Origin: Siphlonurus alternatus
Lineage: Eukaryota; Arthropoda; Insecta; Ephemeroptera; Siphlonuridae
Direction: 5' to 3'
Assembly (NCBI GenBank): GCA_949825025.1
Contig: OX463778.1
Location: forward strand, 48,322,829-48,386,828
DNA: 64,000 bases
The translations under genes and the position numbers were made by a program. Positions within the stretch are counted from its first letter, which is position 1. Every line of letters begins with the position of its first letter. The notes under the pieces are model-generated. The model was not told the DNA's origin. It saw only the letters and a program-made list of their open reading frames with translations, and did not search any database. Shown here piece after piece: positions 26,766 through 38,290 of this stretch.

Positions 26766-28780
26766 AGATCAAGTGAAGTCACAAATACAAAAATTCCTCT
26801 CTATTTCTCTCTTAATCCAGGACAAAAAATTGTAACTTAGAAATATTACGATCTATATAATATATTGATTTTTTTTTATCACCATATCATTTTTGTAATA
26901 CTTTGTAGAAAATTGAAATATGATTTGAGCGCTTATAAAAGTTTTTTTACAATGATATATTTTTTTTTGTTTAATATGTAAATTTGTATAATATATATTA
27001 AAGTGTTGAAGCAAAAAATAATTTGAATTTTTATTAACCATATTAAAATCTTGAGGTGAAAAAAATATTATAACAGCTCGTCATTTTTAATATTTTCATA
27101 TCATTATTTTCAGCTTTGTAATTAAAAAAATTAGCATTACAATATTTAGTCTATGTTTTCTGGGTTTATTTTCAATACATGAAGCTTTCAATATAAACAG
27201 TGTAAAAGATTTTCACTAAAATATCAAGAGAGAAAAAAATAATAATAAAAAAATAAAAAACCGAAATTCACATTTTTTGCTCGACTTTAGTTGCAATATA
27301 TTCAAGTACCAAAGACCATAAAAAGACGTTCTTATATCTATCACAGCATTTGCCAAGTATAATATACATAGTATGCATTTCCACGGTTACGACTCTTGAT
27401 ATTTTAATGAGACAAGAACTTGTGGGCTTACTGTATAGAATTTTGTACAGAATTTGATTTATATTGGAATTTTCATAGTTCAATGTAGTGTTGTCCTTTG
27501 ATAGGAATTAAGTGACCTGCTGAAAATCCTTCTCAGGGTGTAAGGTGAAGGCATTAGGTTTTTGTTTTTTTCCAGTCCTTTTATTGTTTTTTTTTGTTTG
27601 TTTGCAGATAACAATGTATTTTTTTAAAACAATCAGAGTTCAGAATTGGCCGTCATAAGCTAGAAGAGAGTGCTCATGCATACCCTGTTCAATAGATAAT
27701 TAACACTGGTGATACCATCCATACAGCGCGCGTGTGTTAAGAATGTTATGAAGCTTTGTGGAGTTATTTCAGTGTCAGTTCATCATGGTTGAAATTGGTA
27801 TGTACTGATTGATAGCCTTAATTTCCTGTTTATTATTAATTACAATATAATTTGTGTTTATTAGTTAACTAAATACAGCATAACAAACAATAAAATTGTA
27901 TTTGAAGTGGTTTATATTATTATTTTGAACAATGTTTTTTAATATTATAAATTGAAAGCTTCATAACTAAAACAAGCAGCAGGAATTTCATTAAGTTTTA
28001 TGTAAACAATAAAAATATATTCTAGTGTTATATCAAAACTAATTCATTGTTGTAAAATGAACAAACCACATTTAAGTGGTGCTTAATATAGACATGTAAT
28101 ATAAATAATGATGATATAGTAAAAAAAAAAAAAAAAATGTATTATTGTTTGAAAGTATGTATAAATTTGAATTAATTAAGCTCTACTAATTACTTTAAAA
28201 ACACATTCTATTGTAAATAGCTATAGAATTGTTTAATTAATTTAATGTTCATTTCTGATAATGTAAAGAGAAACTATTTTTAGACTAATTAAAATGATTC
28301 ATCGGAAAAATAAAATTTGTTAGCCTTTGTATACAAATTTATTCTGTAATTATTAGTGAATTGAAAAGAATTTTTAACACAGTATGAAGATTTTTCAAGT
28401 AATAATTTTATAATATATATTATGAAGCCTCTGTATAAATAAGATTTATTATTTTACATCTACAGGAAAAAGATATTCGAAATATTTCAATTAAAATAAA
28501 AGTTGTTATAAAATTATCATATTATTTAAATGAAATTTTAAATATATTTTTACTAAATCACAAATAAAAGTTGAATATTTAATAAAATTTCAGTCATGAT
28601 TTTTTTTAACTATTAAAATAAAATTATATTATAAAACAATAATATATGATATTAATATTTAATAGAGACTATACATTTAAATATTACTGGTACTCTATCC
28701 TAAATATATCCTAATAATGAACGTAAATAAATCAATTACATTAAATTTCTTCGTCATGCCGATATCAATTTATATTTGCC
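26766..28780. other. AT-rich DNA, no gene seen
   Basis: Chance frames only. A moderately balanced patch lies at about 27490-27800 without coding signal. Confidence 0.55.
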
Positions 28781-28784
28781 CAAA

Positions 28785-28960
28785 ATTGTGGTGGTGTATC
28801 CTGCGAGGGTATGCAACTCGCCGGGCTGACGCGTGAGAAAGGTTGCGGCGATGCCGGGGGCTCGCGCAGATGCTACAGCGGCTCGTAAAGAAGCAGGCGG
28901 GAGAAATGAGCGCGACGATCGGCCGTGACTGTTCTAACTAAACGTAGTTAACACAAAAAA
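28785..28960. promoter_or_regulatory. Short, very CpG-rich island
   Basis: About 170 bp dense in CpG (CGCCGGGCTGACGCGTGAG near 28819, GCGGCGATGCCGGGGGCTCG near 28844, GCGCGACGATCGGCCGTGAC near 28911) lies in extremely AT-rich flanks. Plus-strand frames close quickly. It is a candidate promoter or enhancer core, or horizontally captured DNA. Confidence 0.4.
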
Positions 28961-29850
28961 TGGGCTATATATCCTCCAGAGAATTCACAGTTTCACGTCC
29001 ACTTGATGCTCAAGCCTTACTGTTGTGTATCTTATATATATATATATATATAAGTATTTTAAGTATGTAATCTATATAGCAGTAATTAAAAATTTATTAC
29101 AAACTACAAAGTTAATTTACTTAAAAAATTATGTAATAAGTTTAAAGCTAAGACGATAATAAAAAAAAAACTGCTTCACATCTGGTTTATTATATGTTGT
29201 TACTTTGGTTATATTTCATACATAATTAAAATTACTTTGTATATGAATAATAATAATATATGTACTATATATACTTAATATTCATAATTATAATAAGCTT
29301 AATTTATATTTATAATATTTAAAGGGTAAATTTCAATTGAAGGAAATGTGATCAAAGTTAGATTTCCAGGAAACAAATAATATTGATGAGACGATATTAT
29401 TTTGTACATATCTGCTTTGAAGTTTGAATGATTCTAATGTTGCAATATTACGTTTGTCAGAATCATGTGATGTAAATTTACCTTTTGTAATAATTTTGTT
29501 ACTATTCTTAACGTTAAATATTAAAGCCATGACACTCATCTTACATTTAATTAGTTTGTAATGAAACCTTCTCGCGTGAAAACCTTTTCAATTTGTCTTA
29601 TAAAATAAAGCGAAAGCTATCTTTTATGTAACTCAATAATGTAAATAAAATATGTATATAATATGAAGATGAATGAAACATGGAATTTCAATATAATTTT
29701 ACTATATTTGAGAGAACTGTATTAAAAAAATTTATTTTTGTAAAAAATAAATGAAAATAACTTAAAAACAATTCTTCTTCTTAACCTTTTATTCTTTTTA
29801 TTTGGGGTCACCATCAGTATTGTTAAAAAAAAAAACATATATAAGGAAAT
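28961..29850. other. AT-rich DNA, no gene seen
   Basis: It includes a short (TA)n at about 29034-29051. Nothing else is supported. Confidence 0.6.
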
Positions 29851-29854
29851 AAGG

Positions 29855-30125
29855 TGGCTCCGACGATGAACAAGCCGATATAGGCAAGTTCAACTCGGCA
29901 AAATTAAATTCCGCACATTCCGTGATCTTGAGGCAAGATAAAGCGGGTCCTTCTTGCCAGCACGCTCTTCGCCACAAAGCCATGATGGGGGAGGAGAGGA
30001 GGGGGGAGGTCGCCTACGCGCCAGAAGACAACGCACCACCCACCCTCTGGCGTGAGGCAAAGGGTTGTTATGGAGAAGGAAGAGGAACGTGGATTATGTT
30101 CTCAACTATGGAGCATTACAATCAA
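29855..30125. promoter_or_regulatory. GC-elevated island
   Basis: It contains GGGGGAGGAGAGGAGGGGGG near 29987 and CACCACCCACCCTC near 30031. Opposing short frames of 61-80 codons overlap without domains. Confidence 0.3.
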
Positions 30126-30249
30126 GATCAAATTAACTGTCATTATCAGTTTGAAATTTTGTGAAATAAGTTATTTACTTGTCATCGAGTTAATAACAAA
30201 ATTATCTCACCGTCTGATAATTAAGTTGTTGCTTTAGTTACTTACTTTC

Positions 30250-30530
30250 CCGTGAATCTGTCTACCCAAATAGTAGAACCTTTAGACAGGAACGGAGGGA
30301 AAGCCCGGAGCCAATACAAACAGGATGAAAGGAGTTAGGTAACTGGATTACGAGGCTACTAAGATAAGAAAGAAGGCAGCTGTGGTCCTTTGTTTGGTAA
30401 TATTTACCTGGTAGTGACGATGGCAAAGCACAGAAAAAAATCATCAAGGCAGCTGGCACCAAAGTGAACTTTACAAACAGCATGAAATTAATTAAATTAA
30501 AGGTTAGGCTTCGGACGATACAAAATGGTG
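30250..30530. promoter_or_regulatory. Mixed island with dense factor-like motifs
   Basis: It carries GGCAGCTGTGGTCCTTTGTT near 30376 (E-box and Runx-like and Sox-like cores adjacent) and GGCAGCTGGCACC near 30450. A 109-codon minus frame (30262-30591) is hydrophobic and unrecognised. I favour a regulatory element, by motif density only. Confidence 0.3.
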
Positions 30531-30599
30531 GCATATTGAATATCCGATACAAAAACAATTTGGTAAAATGGGTTACTTTCAGTAATTTCAAGTCGGATT

Positions 30600-31604
30600 T
30601 AGTTGATTAAATGCATGAAATAATGATGCATTATAATGCATTTTTTTAAGGCATTGCTTTTGCTGCACTAGATGGAAACGTCGCTTATATTACTGCGTTT
30701 TTTTTTTTAAATTATAAAATATCCAAAATAAAAACCATCTTGACAACAAAGATTATGCTTATATTTAAATTATTGTTGAATAAGCAATGAGATTTAATTT
30801 ATTATTATAATCCATACTAAAGGTTACTATATGATTTAAATTTTCCCGCTTCCGTTTTGTATCAGGATTAAGTAGCAGACTGGTAAAATTAGCCTGTCTT
30901 TATTACAAAGGACAGATTAAAACTTTTAAAGTGAACGACACTCTTGTAAGAAAACGTAAAAAAAAAACATTAAAATTTAACTTTACTCTTGTTTAATTAA
31001 AACCATGCATGACAGATTTTAATAATAAATCAATTTTTTGTATTTTTATCTGACTTTTATAAGATCCCGTGATTGTACTTGTGTTGAACGCTAATTAAAC
31101 ACCAGAAAATATAAAATAAAATAATTCTCCTTGTTAAAAAGTTTTTAAAATTTAATTTATAAAATGTTACAAATACCATTGTATTATATATATATATGTA
31201 TAAAAAACTTTATAAACTTATGATTTAAAGTATAAAAAAATATTAAAACATATAATATAGTTAAAAACTTAAGCCCCAGTTTAATTCCACTCAACAAAAA
31301 AAAAGCATTTTTTTTTTCTTTTTTTTACTGTGTTTAAAAGTCATGAGGTATCAGTGTTAGTTCTTCCATTACCAAGTCTCTAACTTATTCATATATTTAG
31401 CAAACTTTGCTTAGTGTGGTGACAGAAAGAAGCAGTGAAAACATTACATTTACTTGTTCAAAGATTTTAAAGTAAATTTAACATAATAATAAATAAGAAA
31501 GTAATATATTATTATCAATTTAAGACGAGTATCAATGCATGAATATATTTTTTTATCAACGATTAACGTAAACAAAGAAAATAATTGTGTTTAAAAATAA
31601 AACA
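30600..31604. other. AT-rich DNA, no gene seen
   Basis: No supported feature. Confidence 0.6.
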
Positions 31605-31613
31605 TTAAGGCTG

Positions 31614-31785
31614 AAAATACGAGCTTTTTGTTTTGCGCCTAAACAGAAGTCGCAACTCCAAAGTCGCAACTTTTAACCCTGGCAGAGCCAGGCTATGTAA
31701 GTGGAGGGGGTTTGGCTCAGTGACGTCACGGCCAATCAGAGAGGGCGTTACTGGTTTTGCGACTTCTAGAAAAAGCTCGTATTTT
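31614..31785. mobile_element. Small MITE-like element, 172 bp
   Basis: Perfect 16-bp inverted ends, AAAATACGAGCTTTTT at 31614-31629 and its complement at 31770-31785, are followed inward by a second matched block (AGAAGTCGCAA and TTGCGACTTCT). The GC-richer core holds TGACGTCA at 31721-31728. TTAA occurs at 31605-31608 and 31791-31794, 5 bp outside each end, so a TTAA target duplication is possible but not certain. Confidence 0.8.
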
Positions 31786-31799
31786 AGGTTTTAATTGAT

Positions 31800-32425
31800 A
31801 AAAATGAAATTTGTATTAAATATAAGACATTGATATAAGATGATACCTTGGACATAACATTTCATTATATTTGAAGTCTATGGAAATCCGTCATTTATAA
31901 TTATTGACTATTTAAATATCAATTTAAACCTTAAAATTTAAGGTTTAATATTGAGAAACTTAGATAATATTCAACTGACGAAACATAGCGATGACGTCAT
32001 AAATTAAAATATTTAAGTTATGAAATCAAATCGATCCAAAAAGTAAAAAAGAACTTTAAAGTCGTGAATTATAGAGCAAGAGACAACCTAACTTATCATT
32101 AAGAAGACAAGAATTGTGGAAATGTTTTTAGAGGGGTAAATTTAAGTTCCTTGGCGTGCTCTTTCTTATCAATTTATGAGACGAAGACGAGAAAAAAAAA
32201 CATTACGGTGCAAAAATTAGCAGTCTGAAAGTTAATCCTTGCAAGACAGTGAAATATATATATGTTTTAATTTTGATAATTTTTTTTTTTATTTTATTTT
32301 TTTTTCAGGTGAAAAATTTTGAATAAAAGGGAACAAATCCACGAATAATTATAAAATCTGTCATGCTGAAATTTCTATTGTAGAATCCTCATATTAATAT
32401 ACTTTTTAAAACGAAAGATATGACG
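31800..32425. other. AT-rich DNA, no gene seen
   Basis: There is a TGACGTCA at 31992-31999. No frame is supported. Confidence 0.55.
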
Positions 32426-32429
32426 CACT

Positions 32430-32880
32430 CGGATTCTCTTTGCTTGCGTTTGTTATAAGCCAGCAATGTGTGTATGTACGTGGATTGAGTCGGAAAGGTG
32501 CGTGGGACATGCAGGGAGCTTGCGGCCCGCTACTAGCTAGAGGAGAGAATATGCGGAAAGAGAGACAGAGAGAAACGGCAAAATGAAGGGAGACATTGAA
32601 TATAGTGTGTGTGTAAGAGAGACAGTGGCCAGCAGCCAGGCGTGATACGATCGTGTATGACAGTTGTTATAGGCGACGTGATGATTGGGCAGAGCTACCG
32701 ACCGAGGATGATGGGGGAGATTTATGGTCCAGCAGGCTTCAGAGAGCAAGGGGTGGAGCCCAGTACCTCGTCGCTCGTGCGTGCTACATAGGTCACATGG
32801 CAAATTGCCAGGTAAAGTTTGTCCCCCCATCGCTCTCACCCCCCAACCTACCACCTTACTTACACACCTCCTGAAACATT
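32430..32880. promoter_or_regulatory. Long GC-elevated island
   Basis: About 450 bp of balanced to GC-rich sequence with overlapping short frames on both strands: minus 105 codons at 32537-32854, plus 60 and 73 codons. None contains a known domain, and the frames contradict each other. A promoter, enhancer or non-coding exon is likely. Confidence 0.35.
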
Positions 32881-34140
32881 AACCTTGATATGAAAGTATT
32901 TTACAACTCACCTTTATAAAAAATGTACTTATTGTGAAATGAAGCTAACGCAGGTAAAAAATTACTAATATTTATTATTGAAGGCTAAAAAATTAAAATA
33001 ATTTAATGTTGTCACTATTTTCTAATATTTTTTAAATGAAGAAACATTGTTAAGTTATACTAAAAGACAAAAAAATGAGTGCAAACTAAAAATAAATGTA
33101 GTTATGGCAAACTATATTATAATAAAGATATAATAAATTATTAAAAATAAATACAGGGTTGTAACTGCAATTTTAAATAAATATTTGAAATGATTTATAG
33201 CATTGTCCATGTATAAGTGTGATAGGAATTGATGTAAATAATTTTATTGTATTGTTACACAAATACTTATAGTTGGTATTGTTCTAACTTCTTCCTTAGC
33301 TTAGTAGAATAAAACAATATATAACACGTTCTGAAATTGAAATAGAACAACTTTCTCAAATAGAGAGTACTTTGTATTGATTTTACCTTCGCGAGTTGCA
33401 AACATATCAATCAGTTAACAAATTTGTTTTATTGTGTTGACCTCTTGTATACATAATATATGGTTATTTTGATGGATAGTTCTTTTTTCTTGCTTTTTAT
33501 ATCCAGTTCACAGACACTTTGGGACTACTGTGTAAATATAAAACATTATTATTGATTTCTTGAGAGATGCATGCTGGAACTTTGTTATGTTTTGCCCTTT
33601 TGATGTCCGCTACAATAGAACATTTTATGCTTCTTTTCTTTACATTCCTTTTCAATATTTTTACAAAGGGCAAAATTGAATAGTTTCTATCATTTTTATA
33701 CATGATAAATGTGTATGTTTATGAACATAAAGATACAAATTTATTGAAATTATATATAGAAAAGAAGAAAACACAATGTATCATTAAAAATGAAAAATCA
33801 CATTAGCTGAGTATCATTAAAAAAATCGACATAAATCGTGTTTCGTAGAAAATCTCTTGTTTAAACCCATGTAGTTTAAAAAGAGAGCTCATATTATAAT
33901 CTCTACCAGTGTGTATGAAACAGATTAACTAGTCTGTTGATTTTAATGATGAAAAACTTTATAATACTTTGTGTGTGTTTTAGAAAATAAAAAGGCAAAT
34001 CCATCAAAACTGCAGAACATTATTTAGAATTAATATGGTAGGAACATTGAAGTGGCTAAAGCAAATTGACTTAAGTAAATCCATTCACTTAAGTACAGTC
34101 ATATAGTAGCTAATTTCCGTGATATTTTGGCTTATTTGAA
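32881..34140. other. AT-rich DNA, no gene seen
   Basis: No supported feature. Confidence 0.6.
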
Positions 34141-34144
34141 TAGC

Positions 34145-34300
34145 TCGTGGTATGGAGAAACGCGTCTGGTTTTATGAAGGAGTCTTAAAGTCGTCGGTGC
34201 CTGATAAAGTGACGCGTGGCAGAGAAGAATGGCCGCCATTCCTTTTCATTAAGAATCTCCATGGTGGTGTTCAATGTTGGCAGGCAGTTGGCTAGAAGAA
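34145..34300. promoter_or_regulatory. Mixed island with GGCCGCCATT motif
   Basis: GAATGGCCGCCATTCC near 34228 is a palindrome carrying the GCCGCCAT core bound by YY1/Pho-type factors. It is surrounded by balanced sequence with two ACGCG(T) sites. No frame is supported. Confidence 0.3.
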
Positions 34301-34537
34301 AACTTGAAGAAGTACCAAGGAAGACTCGAATTAATAAAGAGTAAAGCCAGAGCAAGTATAATATAAGGAGAATAAATGAGCTAAGGAAGTGTCATACTGT
34401 TACAAGATGGAGTGTATACCCTTACTTTACTTGAAGTAGTATATAACTGTATATATAATATATTTAGTGAGAGGTATATGACGTTGGTATATAAGAAAAT
34501 TTCAAAATAATTTCCTGCTTCTCATCTTACTAAGAGT

Positions 34538-34560
34538 AAAAAAAAAAAAAAAAAAAAAAA
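34538..34560. repeat. A23 tract
   Basis: A run of 23 As. It could be a retrotransposed tail, but the 300 bp upstream shows no RNA-derived head that I recognise. Confidence 0.9.
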
Positions 34561-34760
34561 GGAATTGTTGGAAATGATTAAGTCACGCAAACAGAGCAAT
34601 CAGCTTGGAGTCCTTAATGCCATAGGAACATCACGTTCATCAGAGACTTAAGGCGGAGTTACATGGGTGATGCAACGCGAATAATGCGCACTTGCTGTAA
34701 CATCAAATGGCGGTCATATTTGGCGATTAAAAAGAGCATCGAAATTGATTGCACGATGAT

Positions 34761-34883
34761 AGGTCTGTTCGTAAATACACAATAAGAAAGAATCAATTGT
34801 TTGTGATGAACCTTATGTTCCATGTACAGAAGGTTCATCACAAATAATCGATTCTTTCTGATTGTGTATTTACGAACAAGCCT
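34761..34883. repeat. Nested hairpin, 123 bp
   Basis: AGGTCTGTTCGTAAATACAC is mirrored by GTGTATTTACGAACAAGCCT, with arms of about 52 bp and a loop near 34813-34828. A few mismatches (TAAGAAAG versus CAGAAAG) show some age. Confidence 0.9.
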
Positions 34884-34913
34884 TGATGTGTTGCAACTTG
34901 GCGAATTTACTTG

Positions 34914-35127
34914 AAAGTGCTTTTCCATGGAACGATTTTGAGCCGGACTTAGCGGGGCGAGAAAGGCGCACTTACTTCATCATTATATACGGAGGCCATT
35001 CACTTTCCCGCAGTGATGAAATTCCGCCGAGATTTTTTGACACCAACATGGCTGCCATATGAAATTGAAGCAAGTGCGCCTTTCACGCCCCGCCTCGTTC
35101 GACATCGCTTTCATGGAAAAACACCTT
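34914..35127. repeat. Nested inverted repeat, 214 bp
   Basis: The left arm AAAGTGCTTTTCCATGGAACG is mirrored imperfectly by CGCTTTCATGGAAAAACACC. A second matched block is GGGGCGAGAAAGGCGCACTT on the left with AAGTGCGCCTTTCACGCCCC on the right. It may be a separate element inserted in the composite or an internal duplication of it. Confidence 0.75.
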
Positions 35128-35189
35128 AAAGCGTCAAAATCACGTCAAATCACGGCGTCGCTCATGTGAATTCACCTTTACTCGAATCT

Positions 35190-35480
35190 CTCTCAGCACA
35201 CACAATGACCACTTAAATCTATGTTTGCGTGTTCGTTCATTATACTGATTTCTTTTTCTATACGTGCGTGCTTGTGTTTGTCATCGTCCTCATCTCTGTA
35301 TCCTCCCTCCTCTCTCGATCAAACTCCACACGTGCACGTGAATCTAATCTTGTTCGTTCCTTGACAACGTTAGGGCTCCAAGGAGAAGCTAACCACTCAC
35401 TCTCGCTGCTACTCCCTTAGCTTCTGCTACTGCCTACCTTTTCTATATACTGTAGCAAACCAACAGGATGGAAAAGCGCA
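35190..35480. promoter_or_regulatory. Mixed pyrimidine-rich island
   Basis: It contains CACACGTGCACGTG near 35325, two adjacent CACGTG-like E-boxes. A 63-codon plus frame (35229-35420) begins hydrophobically but has no downstream donor or domain that I can support. Confidence 0.25.
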
Positions 35481-35799
35481 ACTCAGCTTAACCTCATTTC
35501 AGATCTAACTTTACTTACTACTCCTATACTACTGCGTATCTAAGAAATAAAAATTGAAGGTAAAAGAACCTTTTAGGCTTGTAAAAAAAAAGTTTCGTCC
35601 TTTTTTTCCTATCTTTTTTTCTATCTGCACTCGTACAGAAAAATCTAAAGGTAAAATACAAATAAAAATGTACAGTCCAAGAATAAGTTTTGTACCATGA
35701 AAGCAATTTTCGTTACGATTATGTCTCTCAAGATTGTGGAGTTGATCAATAACGTTAAACAACGTCCTTCAATAACTTTATTGAGAGTTAGATTAAATT

Positions 35800-35950
35800 G
35801 TTTACACAAGTTTGTATCTCGGACGGTACATCCAGGGCTGGCTCACAGAGCGTGATTGCTGTGATCTCTGTGACGGTGAGCTCTAGAGGTCACTTACCCC
35901 CCCCCCCCCCCCCGCGTGACCTGATTGCGACTGATTGCGTTAACGTCACT
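35800..35950. repeat. C17 tract flanked by AGGTCAC / GTGACCT
   Basis: Seventeen Cs lie at 35897-35913. AGAGGTCAC stands on the left and GCGTGACCTG on the right, so nuclear-receptor-like half sites (AGGTCA and TGACCT) bracket the tract. Confidence 0.7.
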
Positions 35951-36299
35951 TAAGATATAACAAAGTGATATTCTACAATTTAATGGCAATAACAAGTCTG
36001 ATAACCGTTGTAAACTTAATTAAAAAAAGTTGAAGATTGGCAGGAAAGAAGTAAACAACATGGAGTAACATTTTTTTTTTAAAAAATATACTCGTTTTAA
36101 TAAATTTGTTCCCAAAATAAAAATAAAAAATCCGCATTTCAAATTAATTAATTTTGAATTTTAATTTAAGTAATTACAAGTAAAAATTGCATGTAAAAGT
36201 AAAACAAAAAATTAAAGTACTATATATCATCATGGCACTATATAAAAATGTATTGAGGCAAAAAAAAGCTATACATTCTATGTATATAAAAAAAAACTG

Positions 36300-36570
36300 G
36301 TCTTCACTTATGTGAACTTCCAAAATCCCTTCGGTCTTGTGATTTTCTTCTCTTACTTCTAGTTTCTAACACGTGGTAGAAAAAATCTTGATGCTCGGCG
36401 ACGACTTTGAGCCAATCAAGTCGTCCTCCCAGCCTCAATCATCTCTGGACCAACTCTGTGACGTCACGTGCTCGCCACATCTCCCCCCTCCTGAGAGCTT
36501 TCTTTCATCAACTTTAACACGCTCACAATCGAGCGTAGACTTGCATGCGTCATGTTACTTTTTTCATGAT
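36300..36570. promoter_or_regulatory. GC-elevated island with TGACGTCACGTG
   Basis: A perfect TGACGTCA (36459-36466) overlaps CACGTG. An 84-codon plus frame (36373-36627) has no domain. Overlapping CREB/ATF-type and bHLH-type sites make this a good regulatory candidate. Confidence 0.35.
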
Positions 36571-38155
36571 GAAAAGAAAATCTTCCTGTGTTTGATAACT
36601 CCCTGTAAACCCTGTTGGATTTACTAAATTATAAATAACGTTTTTAATATTAAATTTTAGTCGGCTTCTTTTAGGGGGAAATAAATAAAAAGTTTTGATG
36701 GAAAATATAAAATTATATAAAGATTCAATATTAAATTAATATTTACAAATCACTTTGCTATTAAGTTATTTTTAATAACAAAGGACTGTTTTTTATATAC
36801 AGTATATAAAAAAAAAAATTTGAAGTCGGTTTGTTGAAAGTTGAAAGTTATAATGAAATATTTTAATAAATTGTAAGAATTTTATTTTAAACGTTTGTAG
36901 AATCTGAAAAACCTTTACCTGTTATATTTATAAATATTTTTAGCGATAATTACTTTTTTTTTCCCTACTTATGACTCCGTATTCTAATTAAAGTTATGAA
37001 ATGAATTTCAATTCCAATCACGTTTTTTTCTAAATGCTTATTTTCATCCAAGATCTTTAATTTATTTTTTTAAATTAAAAATATATTTAGAACATTTTTA
37101 GGTAGAAAAGTAAAAATATACCTTGAAATTTCAAAAATAGAATTTTGCTTATCTCATGTTTATTAAATGAGTTTTTTTTTTAATACTCTCTGAGCTACGA
37201 TTCACCAACATCTATTTCTGCGAATTCTATTCAATACATAACATGGTAGCCAAGTTGGTCTGAGTATTACCACGATAAGCTCCTTATTTAAATATAAATA
37301 TAAACTTGACTGTAGCTCTTGCAAGGTTACTTGACTTTTATCATCATGGCCCTTAAAATACGAGTGAGCTCTTCAACCATATAATTTAGCTCGCTACTGA
37401 AACTTATATTTGTAATACATTTTTGATTTGATGAAAATTTGTATCATATATCATATCAAAATGTAATTCTTGTACAACTAATAATACTAAATTTTACATA
37501 AGATTTTTATTTGTCTCATGCGAGGTTTCTTGAAATAATAACAAGAATATTATTTTTTTGTGTTGTTTTCTTCCCCCCAGAAGTAAAAGAAATTTTATTT
37601 TGTGATATTTTGTTTTTATAAGGAGATGAAAAACAAACTTATAAAAATGTAAAGAAAATGTGTATGATATAAAATGTATATTAAACGTAAATTTATACTT
37701 AATAGTTGTGTAGTTTATTTGTGTAATTTGTAAATGTATAACGTTATATATTCTTATTTTATTCTTGTAATAAAAGCAAATAATATATCGTACAATCTTA
37801 TAGTGTGGGATATCAGACACCTGTACCATTACCGGATCTTTTAGGATGTTGATTACTGTTCCTTAATTAATTCACCAGTAGTCACCAGGCGAAGAATTTT
37901 TTAAAATTAATGTAACATTTCTGGTGATTCAGTTTCATATGAATACAGGTGGTTTCTACAATTCAGACTTATTAATTAATTGAAGCTCACTAATTTTAAT
38001 GTAATGTCAAATCGTCAAAATTATACACCATAAATGCAGGAATCTGTCGCTTTAGTGTGTAGTAAAATCTTATCTTATATATAGAACTTGATTTTGATAT
38101 GGTCGTTCAGTTTATATTTAAATTAGCATATAAATTAACAAGTAATTAAGCTGTT
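36571..38155. other. AT-rich DNA, no gene seen
   Basis: A 111-codon minus frame at 37494-37829 is Lys/Ile/Phe/Tyr-rich with no motif and is judged to be chance. Confidence 0.6.
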
Positions 38156-38159
38156 GAAA

Positions 38160-38290
38160 TAAATAGGCATTTTCAGACTCCTTCTCTGTGGCAGTTAATC
38201 CGCTCGAGGCTCTAAGTGGTTTCTCCGGTCGAGCCAGTCAATTAAGTGCATTGGAAAAGAGAGAAAACGTAACTTACAGTCTTCATTAAC
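38160..38290. promoter_or_regulatory. Small island with homeodomain-like motifs
   Basis: GTTAATCCGCTC near 38195, TAAGTGG near 38213 and TCAATTAAGTGC near 38239 match the K50-homeodomain and NK-type cores. No frame is supported. This rests on motifs only. Confidence 0.25.

Larger units (their letters stand above)
34649..35179. mobile_element. Composite foldback element with nested hairpins
   Basis: The outer imperfect inverted ends begin TAAGGCGGAGTTACATGGG at 34649 and end with CATGTGAATTCACCTTTA. The left part (34675-34745) matches 63274-63340 closely (GCGCACTTGCTGTAACATC, then CATAT, GGCGATTAAA, AAAGAGCATCG), so the two loci belong to one family. Two further inverted repeats are nested inside, at 34761-34883 and 34914-35127. 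There is no transposase frame. It is a non-autonomous DNA transposon that appears to have taken later insertions. Confidence 0.75.

Noticed and set aside
34538..34560. Tail of a processed pseudogene
   Set aside because: The upstream 300 bp contains no frame or RNA-derived sequence that I recognise. The same holds for 47246-47270.
37494..37829. 111-codon minus frame
   Set aside because: Lys/Ile/Phe/Tyr-dominated composition from AT-rich DNA, with no motif or splice context. The same judgement applies to 6031-6369 and 62495-62839.
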